From positions 1 through 64,000 of the forward strand of contig JAJFTO010000003.1 of assembly GCA_021372865.1 (NCBI GenBank): a stretch of DNA of 64,000 bases. Direction: 5' to 3'. The notes under the pieces are model-generated. The model did no database searches, was not told the origin of the DNA, and was given only the letters and a program-made list of their open reading frames with translations. Positions 17,334-25,480 of the stretch are shown here, piece after piece (positions within the stretch are counted from its first letter, which is position 1; each line of letters opens with the position of its first letter). Source of the stretch: Porphyromonadaceae bacterium (GTDB lineage Bacteria; Bacteroidota; Bacteroidia; Bacteroidales; Dysgonomonadaceae). The position numbers were made by a program, and so were the translations under genes.

Positions 17334-18092
17334 TTATCTTATTCCACATCCTCCGAAGGTAAGATTCCCCTGGAGAATTAATTTTCGTGAATGATCGGGC
17401 TGTGAAACAAGCCGTTTATCCTCCACTCCTCCCAATACGGTATGAAACCGTGTTTCGATCAACCAGTCACCCGGAATATAAAGTTCCACACCGCCAAAAG
17501 TGGCATCGATATCGAGGCAGGTCTCACCCTCCTGTAGTGTGGTCTTGCGCAGGTCGAGCACCACACCGCCAAAGGTGGCATTGATGACGCCCCCTTTAAA
17601 AACAGGATCCAGAAAGATGCTCTCTGAACCACCAAACAGCACATTCTTCTCTATTCTACCGTCTATATTTTCAGTTGTGTCGGACGATGTCACTTCACGG
17701 CAAGTACATTTTGCCGAACGCCTGCAGTAGCCTACCCTCAGCACCATGATCACGCCGAGCAGGATGAGCAAAACAGGCCAGAAATTATGGGTGAAAGCAG
17801 GGTCAATGCCGGGAATGAGTCCGGGATAAGCTCCAGCGATGCGGGGAAGCAGAAAAAATAAGCCCAAGATCAGAAATATGATACCCAGTGAATAATCCTT
17901 TTTAGAAAAATTGATGATTGAAAAAAGAATAAAAATCATCGGCCAAGAAAAAAGGATAGGCCGGAGTGCCACATCAATCCATCCGAAATTAAATGACAGA
18001 AAAAGGAGTCCCGCAATAATTAACAACAAACCGAAAATGACTCCTTTCGATTTGTGAGACTGATGAAATGAAACGTTTGAATTACCTTCCAT
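17334..18092 (-). CDS. LiaF-like membrane protein (DUF5668 plus LiaF C-terminal domain)
   Basis: This 252-aa protein has four hydrophobic segments (about 15-115) of the LiaF-TM/DUF5668 type. A soluble beta-helical C-terminal half (about 150-252) repeats the motif F-G-G three times. In Firmicutes LiaF restrains the cell-envelope-stress system LiaRS. In Bacteroidetes such proteins lie next to LytTR genes, as here. A CRRSAKCTC cluster lies between the two parts. The family call is solid; the regulatory partnership is inferred from gene order. Confidence 0.85.
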   Translation of the reverse strand: MEGNSNVSFHQSHKSKGVIFGLLLIIAGLLFLSFNFGWIDVALRPILFSWPMIFILFSIINFSKKDYSLGIIFLILGLFFLLPRIAGAYPGLIPGIDPAFTHNFWPVLLILLGVIMVLRVGYCRRSAKCTCREVTSSDTTENIDGRIEKNVLFGGSESIFLDPVFKGGVINATFGGVVLDLRKTTLQEGETCLDIDATFGGVELYIPGDWLIETRFHTVLGGVEDKRLVSQPDHSRKLILQGNLTFGGCGIR

Positions 18093-18239
18093 ATGAATGC
18101 GATTTAGAATTTTTGCAAATGTACGCCCACGAAAGAGGTGTGCACAATCATAAATCGATGAACAGATCTTTTTTCCCCGACGAACAAACTTTTTTTCCCC
18201 TTAAACGAATCCTTATTTTTCTCCAACCTGAAAAATAAT

Positions 18240-18247
18240 TATCTTTG
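18240..18247 (+). promoter_or_regulatory. -7 promoter box for the 18351 lipoprotein
   Basis: TATCTTTG matches TAnnTTTG. A transcript starting near 18251 would carry a leader of about 100 bases to the ATG at 18351. No TTTG box at consensus distance is seen. Confidence 0.4.
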
Positions 18248-18350
18248 GCATGTAAATATATAGATAACATCCGATAAAATGAACAAACGGTGGTGTCATT
18301 TTATCAATGCAATCACCACAAAAAAATTGAAACAAAATAATTTAAATCAT

Positions 18351-18794
18351 ATGTACAAAAAAATCTCTTTCTCAATCTTTATTGTTCTGACAACATCACT
18401 TCTGTTGTACACCGGATGCACTGGAAACAGCAATTCCAAACCGTTGAATGTGGATGAACTGCTGACCAATGCCCCATCACTGGTTGGTGAAACCGTCACC
18501 GTGGAAGGACTCTGCACCCATGTATGCAGCAAAAGCGGAATGAAACTTTTTCTGCAGGGTACAGATGAAACCAAAACAGTACGGGCAGAATCGGGCGCTG
18601 TACTGGGCAAATTTGACCCGGCCAGTGTGGACAGGAAGGTGCGGGTGCGTGGGAAACTGGCGGAAGTACAAATGGACAAAAACAATCCGGATACCCATTC
18701 CACCCACGTTGCACAGGGAGAAAGTTGTCAAACGGAAGGAATCGCTGAAAAATCTTATTACATTGAGACAGAATCTTATCAGATCATCGATTGA
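18351..18794 (+). CDS. Small lipoprotein of unknown function, possible OB-fold
   Basis: This 147-aa protein has a signal peptide ending in the lipobox LLYTGC. An in-frame ATG at 18279 would add 24 polar residues before the signal, so 18351 is preferred. After the lipid anchor, residues 30-110 alternate short beta-like strands (G-E-T-V-T-V-E-G, V-R-V-R-G-K-L-A-E-V), which suggests an OB-like barrel. A C-x-x-x-C pair (T-H-V-C-S is part of it) lies between strands 1 and 2 and could bind a metal or form a disulfide. The stop codon directly abuts the DUF2461 start. I do not recognise the family securely. Confidence 0.6.
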   Translation: MYKKISFSIFIVLTTSLLLYTGCTGNSNSKPLNVDELLTNAPSLVGETVTVEGLCTHVCSKSGMKLFLQGTDETKTVRAESGAVLGKFDPASVDRKVRVRGKLAEVQMDKNNPDTHSTHVAQGESCQTEGIAEKSYYIETESYQIID

Positions 18795-19484
18795 ATGGAA
18801 GCACCTGCACAGTTTACCGGATTTACGCCGGAAACCATTTTATTTCTGAAAGAACTAAAACAAAATAACTACCGAGAATGGTTCAACGAGCGGAAGCATC
18901 TCTACGAGAATGCCTTGCTGAAACCGTTCCGGTCGCTGGCGGTCATGCTTACTCCCGCCATGCACAACATTGACCCTCAGTTTGAGCTGCGTCCTTCAAA
19001 GATGCTCTCACGCATCTACCGTGACATTCGCTTTTCGCCCAACAAAGACCCCTACAAGACCTCCATGTGGCTTAGCTTTCAACAGGCAACCACACACTGG
19101 GAAAACGTTCCCGGCTATTTTGCCGAGCTTAGCGACGAACATTTTATGACGGGAATGGGATTGTTCATGCCGAATAGAAAAATCATGGATATTTTCCGGG
19201 AAGAGGTGGACTACAGTCGCGAATCGTTCAAAGAGATGGCTGAGAAAGCGCTCAATGCCGGGTTTGAAATAGCCGGCGAACCTTATAAGCGCCCCATTCC
19301 CAGCAATCTGCCCGATTTCTACCAACAGTGGATACAAAGGAAGAGCATTTATGTAATTAAAACCATACCGCTGTCAGATGAGCGGCTCTATAGCGAAGCC
19401 ATCGCACTGCAACTTATGGACGACTTTGCACAAATTTCCGATCTCTATCATTTTATGAAGGAGATCGTGAAAGAAGCGCAATAA
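18795..19484 (+). CDS. DUF2461 (TIGR02453) family protein
   Basis: This 229-aa cytosolic protein matches the DUF2461 family throughout. It has F-L-K-E-L-K-Q-N-N-Y-R-E-W-F near the N terminus, the central R-I-Y-R-D-I-R-F-S-P-N-K-D-P-Y-K-T motif (about 75-91) and G-M-G-L-F-M-P. The family is widespread in bacteria and has no established biochemical role. Its ATG follows the lipoprotein stop codon with no gap, so the two are translationally linked. Confidence 0.85.
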   Translation: MEAPAQFTGFTPETILFLKELKQNNYREWFNERKHLYENALLKPFRSLAVMLTPAMHNIDPQFELRPSKMLSRIYRDIRFSPNKDPYKTSMWLSFQQATTHWENVPGYFAELSDEHFMTGMGLFMPNRKIMDIFREEVDYSRESFKEMAEKALNAGFEIAGEPYKRPIPSNLPDFYQQWIQRKSIYVIKTIPLSDERLYSEAIALQLMDDFAQISDLYHFMKEIVKEAQ

Positions 19485-19510
19485 AATTATAATCTGACGC
19501 ATTTATTTTA

Positions 19511-19518
19511 TAATTTTG
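19511..19518 (+). promoter_or_regulatory. -7 promoter box for maeB
   Basis: TAATTTTG, a TAnnTTTG match 37 bases upstream of the maeB ATG. No TTTG box is evident upstream. Confidence 0.4.
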
Positions 19519-19555
19519 CGCAATTTCTTATTTATACAGCACAATTAAAATCAAA

Positions 19556-21859
19556 ATGGCAAATAACAAACTAAATGAAGACGCTCTCGCCTATCATGCG
19601 CAGGGGCGTCCAGGGAAAATTGAAGTCGTACCTACCAAACCTTATAGTTCACAACGAGACCTTTCTCTCGCTTACTCACCGGGAGTAGCTGCGCCCTGCC
19701 TGGAAATTGAAAAAAATCCACAGGATGCGTATAATTATACCTCAAAGGGAAACCTGGTGGCAGTCATCTCAAACGGTACTGCCGTACTGGGCCTGGGTAA
19801 CATAGGCGCCATGGCCGGTAAACCGGTTATGGAGGGCAAAGGATTGCTTTTCAAAATTTTTGCAGGTATCGACGTATTCGACATCGAAGTGAACGAAAAA
19901 GACCCCGAGAAATTCATTCAGGTAGTCAAAGCCATCGCACCCACTTTTGGGGGTATTAACCTGGAAGACATCAAGGCACCGGAATGCTTTGAGATTGAAG
20001 AACAGCTGAAGAAAGAGCTCGATATCCCCATCATGCACGACGACCAGCATGGCACTGCGATCATCTCCGCCTGCGGGTTACTTAATGCGCTGGAGATTAC
20101 TGGTAAAAAGATTGAAGATGTTCGCGTCGTGGTGAACGGCGCTGGTGCTGCCGCCAACTCCTGTACCAAACTGTACATGGCTTTGGGAGCAAAACTTGAA
20201 AATATTGTGATGGTCGACTCCAAGGGAGTGATCAATACCGCGAGGACCGACCTGAACGAACGCAAAAAACCTTTCGCCACCAGCAGAAACATCCACACGC
20301 TGGAGGAGGCAATGAGGGATGCCGATGTGTTTCTCGGCCTCTCTGTGGCCGATGTGCTCACCCCGGAGATGTTGCAGTCTATGAACCACGATCCCATCGT
20401 CTTCGCGCTGGCAAACCCCAACCCGGAGATTTCCTATGAGCTGGCCATGGCATCGCGGGAAGATATCATCTTCGCTACGGGTCGTTCCGACTATCCCAAC
20501 CAGATCAACAATGTGCTCGGTTTTCCCTATATATTTCGTGGCGCACTGGATGTGCAGGCTACCTGTATCAACGAAGAGATGAAGGTAGCCACGGTCTATG
20601 CCCTTGCCGAGCTGACCAAAAAGGCAGTTCCCGATGTGGTAAATGCGGCCTACAGTGTAAAAAAACTACGCTTCGGGAAAGAGTATATCATCCCAAAGCC
20701 GCTCGACCCACGCCTGCTCACCATGGTAGCCCCTGCGGTGGCAAGAGCTGCCATGGCATCGGGGGTGGCACGCAAGCCGATTACCGACTGGGATGAGTAT
20801 GACCACAAACTGCGTGATCTGATGGGGCTCGACAACAAGATGATCCGCCGCCTCTACGAGATGGCGCGCCAGAACCCCAAGCGGGTAGTTTTCTCCGAGA
20901 CCAACCATATGAATATGCTCAGGGCTGCCGAAACAGCGCGCGCGGAAGGTATATGCCATCCTGTGTTGTTGGGCAATGAGGAGAAAATTACCAATATGGC
21001 ACGGGAGAACCAGATCAGCCTCGAAGGAATAGAAATCGTGAACCTACGTCACGATCGGGAAGAAGAACGCCGCGCACGCTATGCGCAGATACTGACCGAA
21101 AAACGAAAACGGCAGGGGATGACCTTCGGTGAAGCGTCGGAGAAGATGTTCGAACGCAACTATTTCGGCATGATGATGGTCGAAACAGGCGAAGCCGATG
21201 CCATGATCACCGGCGTATTCAGCAAGTATGCCAACACCATCACCATTGCCAAAGAGGTAATCGGCATACGCGAAGGGCTGAACCATATCGGTGCCATGCA
21301 CATCGTCAACACAAAAAAGGGGATGCTCTTTCTTGCAGACACACTCTTCAACCGCCATCCCGACACCGAATCGCTGATCGACATTGCCCGGCTCGCCAAT
21401 GCAACCGTCAAGTTCTTCAACCATGATCCGGTCATCGCCATGCTCTCATACTCCAACTTCGGAGCTGACAAGGAAGGAAGCCCCGCCAGTGTACACCAGG
21501 TAGTAAATACACTACACGAAAGGTATCCCGATATGGTGGTCGACGGCGAGATGCAGGTCAACTACGCCCTCGACAAAGAATTGCGTAACAAAAAATATCC
21601 GTTCACGAGGCTGGGCGACAAAGAGGTAAATACCCTCGTATTTCCCAATCTCAGTTCAGCCAATGCTTCCTACAAGCTGCTGAAGGAGACGGGAATGAAT
21701 GACATCATCGGTCCCATTCAGATGGGCCTGAACAAACCGGTGCACATCCTCGATGTGGAAACCTCCGTACGCGACATCGTGAACATGGTAGCGGTGGCGG
21801 TGATCGATGCCATCGTGGAGGAAAATATCAGGCTGAACAACCTTCCCCGCATCGTCTGA
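19556..21859 (+). CDS. maeB: NADP-dependent malic enzyme with phosphotransacetylase-like tail
   Basis: This enzyme decarboxylates malate to pyruvate with NADP+, feeding NADPH and pyruvate pools in the cytosol. Residues 1-about 430 form the malic enzyme: Y-S-P-G-V-A-A-P-C near 40, the metal-binding stretch I-M-H-D-D-Q-H-G-T-A at about 162-171 and the nucleotide site V-V-N-G-A-G-A-A-A. Residues about 435-767 are a phosphate-acetyltransferase-like domain, which in MaeB is thought to be regulatory and not catalytic. The length of 767 aa is normal. It is followed by a 158-bp palindromic element. Confidence 0.95.
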   Translation: MANNKLNEDALAYHAQGRPGKIEVVPTKPYSSQRDLSLAYSPGVAAPCLEIEKNPQDAYNYTSKGNLVAVISNGTAVLGLGNIGAMAGKPVMEGKGLLFKIFAGIDVFDIEVNEKDPEKFIQVVKAIAPTFGGINLEDIKAPECFEIEEQLKKELDIPIMHDDQHGTAIISACGLLNALEITGKKIEDVRVVVNGAGAAANSCTKLYMALGAKLENIVMVDSKGVINTARTDLNERKKPFATSRNIHTLEEAMRDADVFLGLSVADVLTPEMLQSMNHDPIVFALANPNPEISYELAMASREDIIFATGRSDYPNQINNVLGFPYIFRGALDVQATCINEEMKVATVYALAELTKKAVPDVVNAAYSVKKLRFGKEYIIPKPLDPRLLTMVAPAVARAAMASGVARKPITDWDEYDHKLRDLMGLDNKMIRRLYEMARQNPKRVVFSETNHMNMLRAAETARAEGICHPVLLGNEEKITNMARENQISLEGIEIVNLRHDREEERRARYAQILTEKRKRQGMTFGEASEKMFERNYFGMMMVETGEADAMITGVFSKYANTITIAKEVIGIREGLNHIGAMHIVNTKKGMLFLADTLFNRHPDTESLIDIARLANATVKFFNHDPVIAMLSYSNFGADKEGSPASVHQVVNTLHERYPDMVVDGEMQVNYALDKELRNKKYPFTRLGDKEVNTLVFPNLSSANASYKLLKETGMNDIIGPIQMGLNKPVHILDVETSVRDIVNMVAVAVIDAIVEENIRLNNLPRIV

Positions 21860-21867
21860 GTAGGTTC

Positions 21868-22025
21868 ATGTTTGATATTTCTTCGGCTACATCTTCTAAG
21901 CGACCCGTTCACGATTTACAGGCTATCTGATAAGAACTCGCTTCGCTTAAACGACTTATCAGATTACGCCTGTTGCATCGAACGGCTATCCCGCTTGTAA
22001 GCTGAGGTCTTGAAATATCAAACAT
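21868..22025. repeat. Long imperfect palindrome (REP/MITE-like intergenic element)
   Basis: The outer arms ATGTTTGATATTTC (21868-21881) and GAAATATCAAACAT (22012-22025) are exact 14-bp inverted copies. Moving inward, further complementary blocks keep the same order: CTTCTAAGCG with CGCTTGTAAG, CCGTTC with GAACGG, ACAGGC with GCCTGT, and CTGATAAG with CTTATCAG. These close on a loop containing CTCGCTTCGCTTAA. The whole spacer between maeB and trpB can fold into one long hairpin. It resembles a REP- or MITE-type unit. No second copy is seen in this window. Confidence 0.75.
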
Positions 22026-22067
22026 CAAACAATAGAAGGAACAAATACAAATAAAGTATATAGAACG

Positions 22068-23420
22068 ATGGAAAAAAGAAAAAAATTCATGCTCTCTGAG
22101 GCCGATATACCCACACAGTGGTATAATATCACGGCAGAGATGAAAAACAAACCACAGCCTATGCTGAATCCGCAGACCAAGAAACCGCTGAAGGCCGAAG
22201 ACCTGTTTCCTTTGTTTGCCGAAGAGCTGTCGCGACAGGAGGTCAATCAGACCGACGCATGGATTGACATACCGGAAGAGGTACGTGAGAAATACAAGAT
22301 CTACCGCCCTACACCGCTGGTACGTGCTACCGGACTCGAAAAGGTGCTCGACACACCGGCACACATCTACTTTAAGAATGAAAGTGTGAGCCCCGTCGGC
22401 TCACACAAGCTCAACTCGGCTTTGCCGCAGGCATATTATAATAAGATGGACGGTACGACCAATATTACCACTGAGACCGGCGCCGGTCAGTGGGGTACTG
22501 CCCTGGCCTTCGCAGCCAAGACATTTGGACTGGAGCTGGCCGTATATATGGTGAAAATAAGTTACGAGCAGAAACCTTATCGCCGCTCACTCATGCAGAC
22601 CTGGGGAGCGCAGGTGATTGCTTCACCCAGCATGTCTACCAAAGCAGGCCGGAAGATCATCACCGATAACCCCAACTACCAGGGCAGCCTGGGTACTGCC
22701 ATCTCGGAAGCCATTGAGCTGGCCATGCAGACGCCCAATTGCAAGTACACCCTGGGAAGTGTACTGAACCATGTGGCACTGCACCAGACCATCATCGGAC
22801 TGGAAGCTGAAAAGCAGATGGAAATGGCGGGAGAGTATCCCGACGTGGTCATCGGATGTTTCGGCGGAGGATCCAACTTCTCGGGCATTACTTTCCCTTT
22901 CCTGCGTCACAACATGCAGGGAGAGAAAAACAGCCGTTTTGTGGCCGCCGAACCAGCATCGTGTCCCAAACTTACCCGCGGGCGGTTTCAATACGACTTT
23001 GGTGATGAGACCGGCTACACTCCCCTCATTCCCATGTACACCCTGGGACATAAGTTTGCACCGGCCAACATCCATGCAGGCGGACTCCGCTACCACGGTG
23101 CCGGAAGCATCGTGAGCCAGCTGCTCAAGGACGGCCTGGTGGAAGCAACTGCCATCAAGCAACTGGAAACCTTTGAAGCAGGTGTACTCTTCGCACAGAC
23201 CGAAGGCATTGTACCTGCACCGGAATCGACTCATGCCATTGCCGCCGCCATCCGCGAAGCAAAACAGGCAAAGGAGGAAGGGAAAAGCAAAGTAATCCTT
23301 TTCAATCTGTCGGGTCATGGACTCATCGACATGAGCGCCTATGATCAGTATCTTGCAGGAGACCTGACCAATCATGAGGTAACTGACGAGGAAATAAGCA
23401 AGGTACTGGCACAAAACTGA
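22068..23420 (+). CDS. trpB: Tryptophan synthase beta chain, TrpB2 type
   Basis: This PLP enzyme condenses indole with serine to make tryptophan. The 450-aa length and sequence fit the TrpB2 group, which lacks the usual surface for TrpA. The PLP lysine lies in the segment P-V-G-S-H-K-L-N (about residue 110), and the phosphate-binding glycine loop is C-F-G-G-G-S-N (about 265-271). No trpA or other trp gene is adjacent. TrpB2 proteins may salvage indole or act alone; which applies here cannot be decided from the window. Confidence 0.9.
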   Translation: MEKRKKFMLSEADIPTQWYNITAEMKNKPQPMLNPQTKKPLKAEDLFPLFAEELSRQEVNQTDAWIDIPEEVREKYKIYRPTPLVRATGLEKVLDTPAHIYFKNESVSPVGSHKLNSALPQAYYNKMDGTTNITTETGAGQWGTALAFAAKTFGLELAVYMVKISYEQKPYRRSLMQTWGAQVIASPSMSTKAGRKIITDNPNYQGSLGTAISEAIELAMQTPNCKYTLGSVLNHVALHQTIIGLEAEKQMEMAGEYPDVVIGCFGGGSNFSGITFPFLRHNMQGEKNSRFVAAEPASCPKLTRGRFQYDFGDETGYTPLIPMYTLGHKFAPANIHAGGLRYHGAGSIVSQLLKDGLVEATAIKQLETFEAGVLFAQTEGIVPAPESTHAIAAAIREAKQAKEEGKSKVILFNLSGHGLIDMSAYDQYLAGDLTNHEVTDEEISKVLAQN

Positions 23421-23500
23421 TGCAGTATGCCGCTCAGGCGTAACAATGAGCAGAATACCCGCTCCAGGAGTGTTAACATCGAAAAAAACAGTCGGAATTA

Positions 23501-23532
23501 TTTGGATAATTCATTTATCTGTTTTATCTTTG
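23501..23532 (+). promoter_or_regulatory. Near-consensus promoter of the chrA leader RNA
   Basis: TTTG (23501-23504), a 20-base spacer and TATCTTTG (23525-23532) match the Bacteroidetes TTTG-N19-21-TAnnTTTG consensus exactly. Transcription should start close to 23536, about 270 bases before the chromate transporter start codon. Confidence 0.75.
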
Positions 23533-23535
23533 GAA

Positions 23536-23797
23536 ATATAAAATGAGTGAGTTACTGCCGCATTGGTCGATTGGGAAACTCATCAATTACATTTTATAAA
23601 CCGAGACACGTTTTTGATATCAATGGCGGGCCGCAGCCTTCGGGATTCGTCTTCGGACGAACAGCGGATTACAAAGATATCTTGACACTCAAATCCTGTC
23701 ATACGGAGTTTCGTCTTATTCCACCGGTGCGGCTTCTTATAGAAAGCAGATTGGCAATAGTATCTATCGACTTTGCAATCTGCTTTTATTTTTGTTA
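23536..23797 (+). ncRNA. Structured leader or independent sRNA upstream of chrA
   Basis: The predicted transcript begins after a near-consensus promoter. It can form an early stem (TGAGTT with AACTCA), an outer CCGC/GCGG pair (23631-23634 with 23664-23667) and inside it TTCGTC-TTCG-GACGAA, a perfect 6-bp stem closed by a cUUCGg tetraloop (23646-23661). A terminator hairpin follows. It matches no riboswitch class I can recognise (cobalamin, fluoride, yybP and TPP motifs were looked for). It could be an attenuated leader of the transporter or a separate roughly 260-nt RNA. Confidence 0.5.
23743..23797 (+). terminator. Intrinsic terminator just before the chrA start
   Basis: AAAGCAGATTG (23743-23753) pairs with CAATCTGCTTT (23776-23786) as a perfect 11-bp stem, extended by GCAA/TTG. 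The U-rich tail TATTTTTGTT follows. It ends about 10 bases before the ATG at 23808, so it either ends a leader RNA or works as an attenuator. Confidence 0.65.
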
Positions 23798-23807
23798 CAG
23801 TGTGACA

Positions 23808-24365
23808 ATGAACAGAGGAAAACAATATTGGGAATTATTCCTGGTTTTTTTTAAGATCGGCGCATTCACATTTGGAGGCGGCTACGCGATGATTCCACTC
23901 ATCCGGAATGAGGTGGTTTCCAAGAAGCTGTGGCTCAGTGACGACGAATTCATGGATACGCTGGCCATTGCTCAATCCATGCCCGGCCCCATTGCTTTGA
24001 ATACGGCATTGTTTGTAGGAAACAAACGATTGGGTTTCAAAGGAAGCCTTTTCTCCGGAGCCGGTGTCATCCTGCCCTCCTTCATTGTCATCCTGCTTAT
24101 TGCCATGGTTTTCACCCGGTTTAAGGAAAATACGGTTGTAGAACGGATTTTCAGGGGTATACGTCCCGCAGTGGTAGCACTGATAGCCGCTCCGTTATTG
24201 GATCTCGGAAAATCTGCCGGTATCAATCTGAGAAATATTTGGATCCCCGTGATCGTCGCTCTTTCTGTATGGTTGCTGAAGATATCGCCCGTCTATGTGA
24301 TTCTGGCAACCGTCATTATGGGCACGGGCCATTATCTTTTTGTAAAAAAGACATTAAAAAAATAA
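23808..24365 (+). CDS. chrA: Chromate transporter (CHR) subunit 1
   Basis: This single-domain CHR-family membrane protein (185 aa) starts M-N-R-G-K-Q-Y-W-E-L-F. The family motif F-G-G-G-Y-A-M lies near residue 25 and M-P-G-P-I-A-L-N near 62. CHR proteins export chromate, and some homologues probably move other oxyanions. Short CHR proteins work as pairs, and the second half follows immediately. The frame is open 261 bases further upstream, but that stretch looks like structured RNA and not protein, and the CHR domain begins at this ATG. Confidence 0.87.
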   Translation: MNRGKQYWELFLVFFKIGAFTFGGGYAMIPLIRNEVVSKKLWLSDDEFMDTLAIAQSMPGPIALNTALFVGNKRLGFKGSLFSGAGVILPSFIVILLIAMVFTRFKENTVVERIFRGIRPAVVALIAAPLLDLGKSAGINLRNIWIPVIVALSVWLLKISPVYVILATVIMGTGHYLFVKKTLKK

Positions 24366-24929
24366 ATGGAACTTACCAACCTCTTTCTCTCGCTGTTTCT
24401 ATCTTACCTGAAGATTGGACTGTTCGGATTTGGCGGCGGCTATGCCATGCTGCCGCTGATACAGCGTGAGGTGGTAGATGTACATGGGTGGATTTCTGTA
24501 AGCGACTTCACCGATATTGTGGCCATCTCCCAGACTACACCGGGACCCATCGCCTTCAATTCGGCCACCTATATCGGCTACACGGCAGTCACCGGGATGG
24601 GTTTTTCACAAGGATACGGCGTACTGGGTTCTGCCATCTGTACCCTGGCTGTGAGCCTCCCTTCACTGGTGATCATGACCATTGTCTGCGCCTTTTTCTT
24701 CCGCCTGAAAAACAATCCCTGGATGCAGGCATCACTTTCGGTACTGAAGCCGGCAATCATCGGCCTTATTGCTTCTGCCGCCCTGATGCTTATGAACGGC
24801 CATAATTTTATCGACTACAAAAGCTGGATTATCTTTGGTGTGGTGCTGGTAGCATCCCTGAAAAAGGTAGATCCCATTCTGCTGATCATGCTCTCAGGGG
24901 TGGCAGGTCTCTTCCTTTATCCGGCCTGA
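24366..24929 (+). CDS. chrA: Chromate transporter (CHR) subunit 2
   Basis: This is the second short CHR protein (187 aa) of a split pair. It has F-G-F-G-G-G-Y-A-M-L-P-L at about residues 18-29 and Q-T-T-P-G-P-I-A-F-N at about 60. Its ATG abuts the stop codon of subunit 1 with no gap, indicating coupled translation and a heterodimer in the inner membrane with opposite topologies. The transport substrate is by family only. Confidence 0.88.
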   Translation: MELTNLFLSLFLSYLKIGLFGFGGGYAMLPLIQREVVDVHGWISVSDFTDIVAISQTTPGPIAFNSATYIGYTAVTGMGFSQGYGVLGSAICTLAVSLPSLVIMTIVCAFFFRLKNNPWMQASLSVLKPAIIGLIASAALMLMNGHNFIDYKSWIIFGVVLVASLKKVDPILLIMLSGVAGLFLYPA

Positions 24930-24955
24930 TAGCTTTCACCGGTGCCCGGACTTGC

Positions 24956-25450
24956 TTACACTGTTTTCTGGTAGGCCAGCCGTTCCGTACCATCGGAGAC
25001 GAAAACAATGCCGCAATAGGTGAATCCCATAGATTGGATGATATGCTGCATTACAAGATTATCGCGATGGGTATCGATGCGGATGTTGGGATACCGGGTG
25101 AAACACCATTCGATGCAGGACTTGGCGACACCTTTTTCCTTTCCCCTGGAAGCAATGCGGTGCACGGTCGCGTAAGGTTCGTGATTCAGCCATTCCCCGT
25201 CATAAATCTGCGCATAGGTGGGATCTTCGCCACAAATCAGACAAAATGTACCTGCGATCTCTTTGGCTTCATTTTCACAAACAAAACTGTGTTCTGAGGC
25301 TATCTCCTCAATAATAAAAGATTCTGCCGGATAACCGCCGGCCCACTGTGACGCGTTTCCCGAACGGCACATGAACTCCCGTGCAATGGCGTATACAGCC
25401 ATTAGATCCGGCAAATCGGCATATGTGGCAGGTCTGATCTGCGTAATCAT
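24956..25450 (-). CDS. GNAT-family N-acetyltransferase
   Basis: This is a GNAT-fold acetyltransferase of 164 aa. The acetyl-CoA site is suggested by I-A-S-R-G-K-E-K-G-V-A (about 100-110), which has the Q/RxxGxG/A pattern, followed by a conserved C-terminal G-F-T-Y-C-G-I strand. The acceptor substrate is unknown. It is convergent with the chromate transporter and lies 30 bp downstream of topA in the same direction, so it may be co-transcribed with topA. Confidence 0.8.
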   Translation of the reverse strand: MITQIRPATYADLPDLMAVYAIAREFMCRSGNASQWAGGYPAESFIIEEIASEHSFVCENEAKEIAGTFCLICGEDPTYAQIYDGEWLNHEPYATVHRIASRGKEKGVAKSCIEWCFTRYPNIRIDTHRDNLVMQHIIQSMGFTYCGIVFVSDGTERLAYQKTV

Positions 25451-25480
25451 TGCAATGATTTACAGCATATATTGTGTGAT

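Noticed and set aside
22623..23414. 263-codon open frame antisense to trpB
   Set aside because: The plus strand encodes an intact TrpB2; the antisense product has no recognisable family.
23583..23825. 80-codon minus-strand frame and an in-frame plus extension of chrA over the same bases
   Set aside because: Both lack protein-like patterns. The region has a promoter, a cUUCGg hairpin and a terminator, so it is better explained as RNA.
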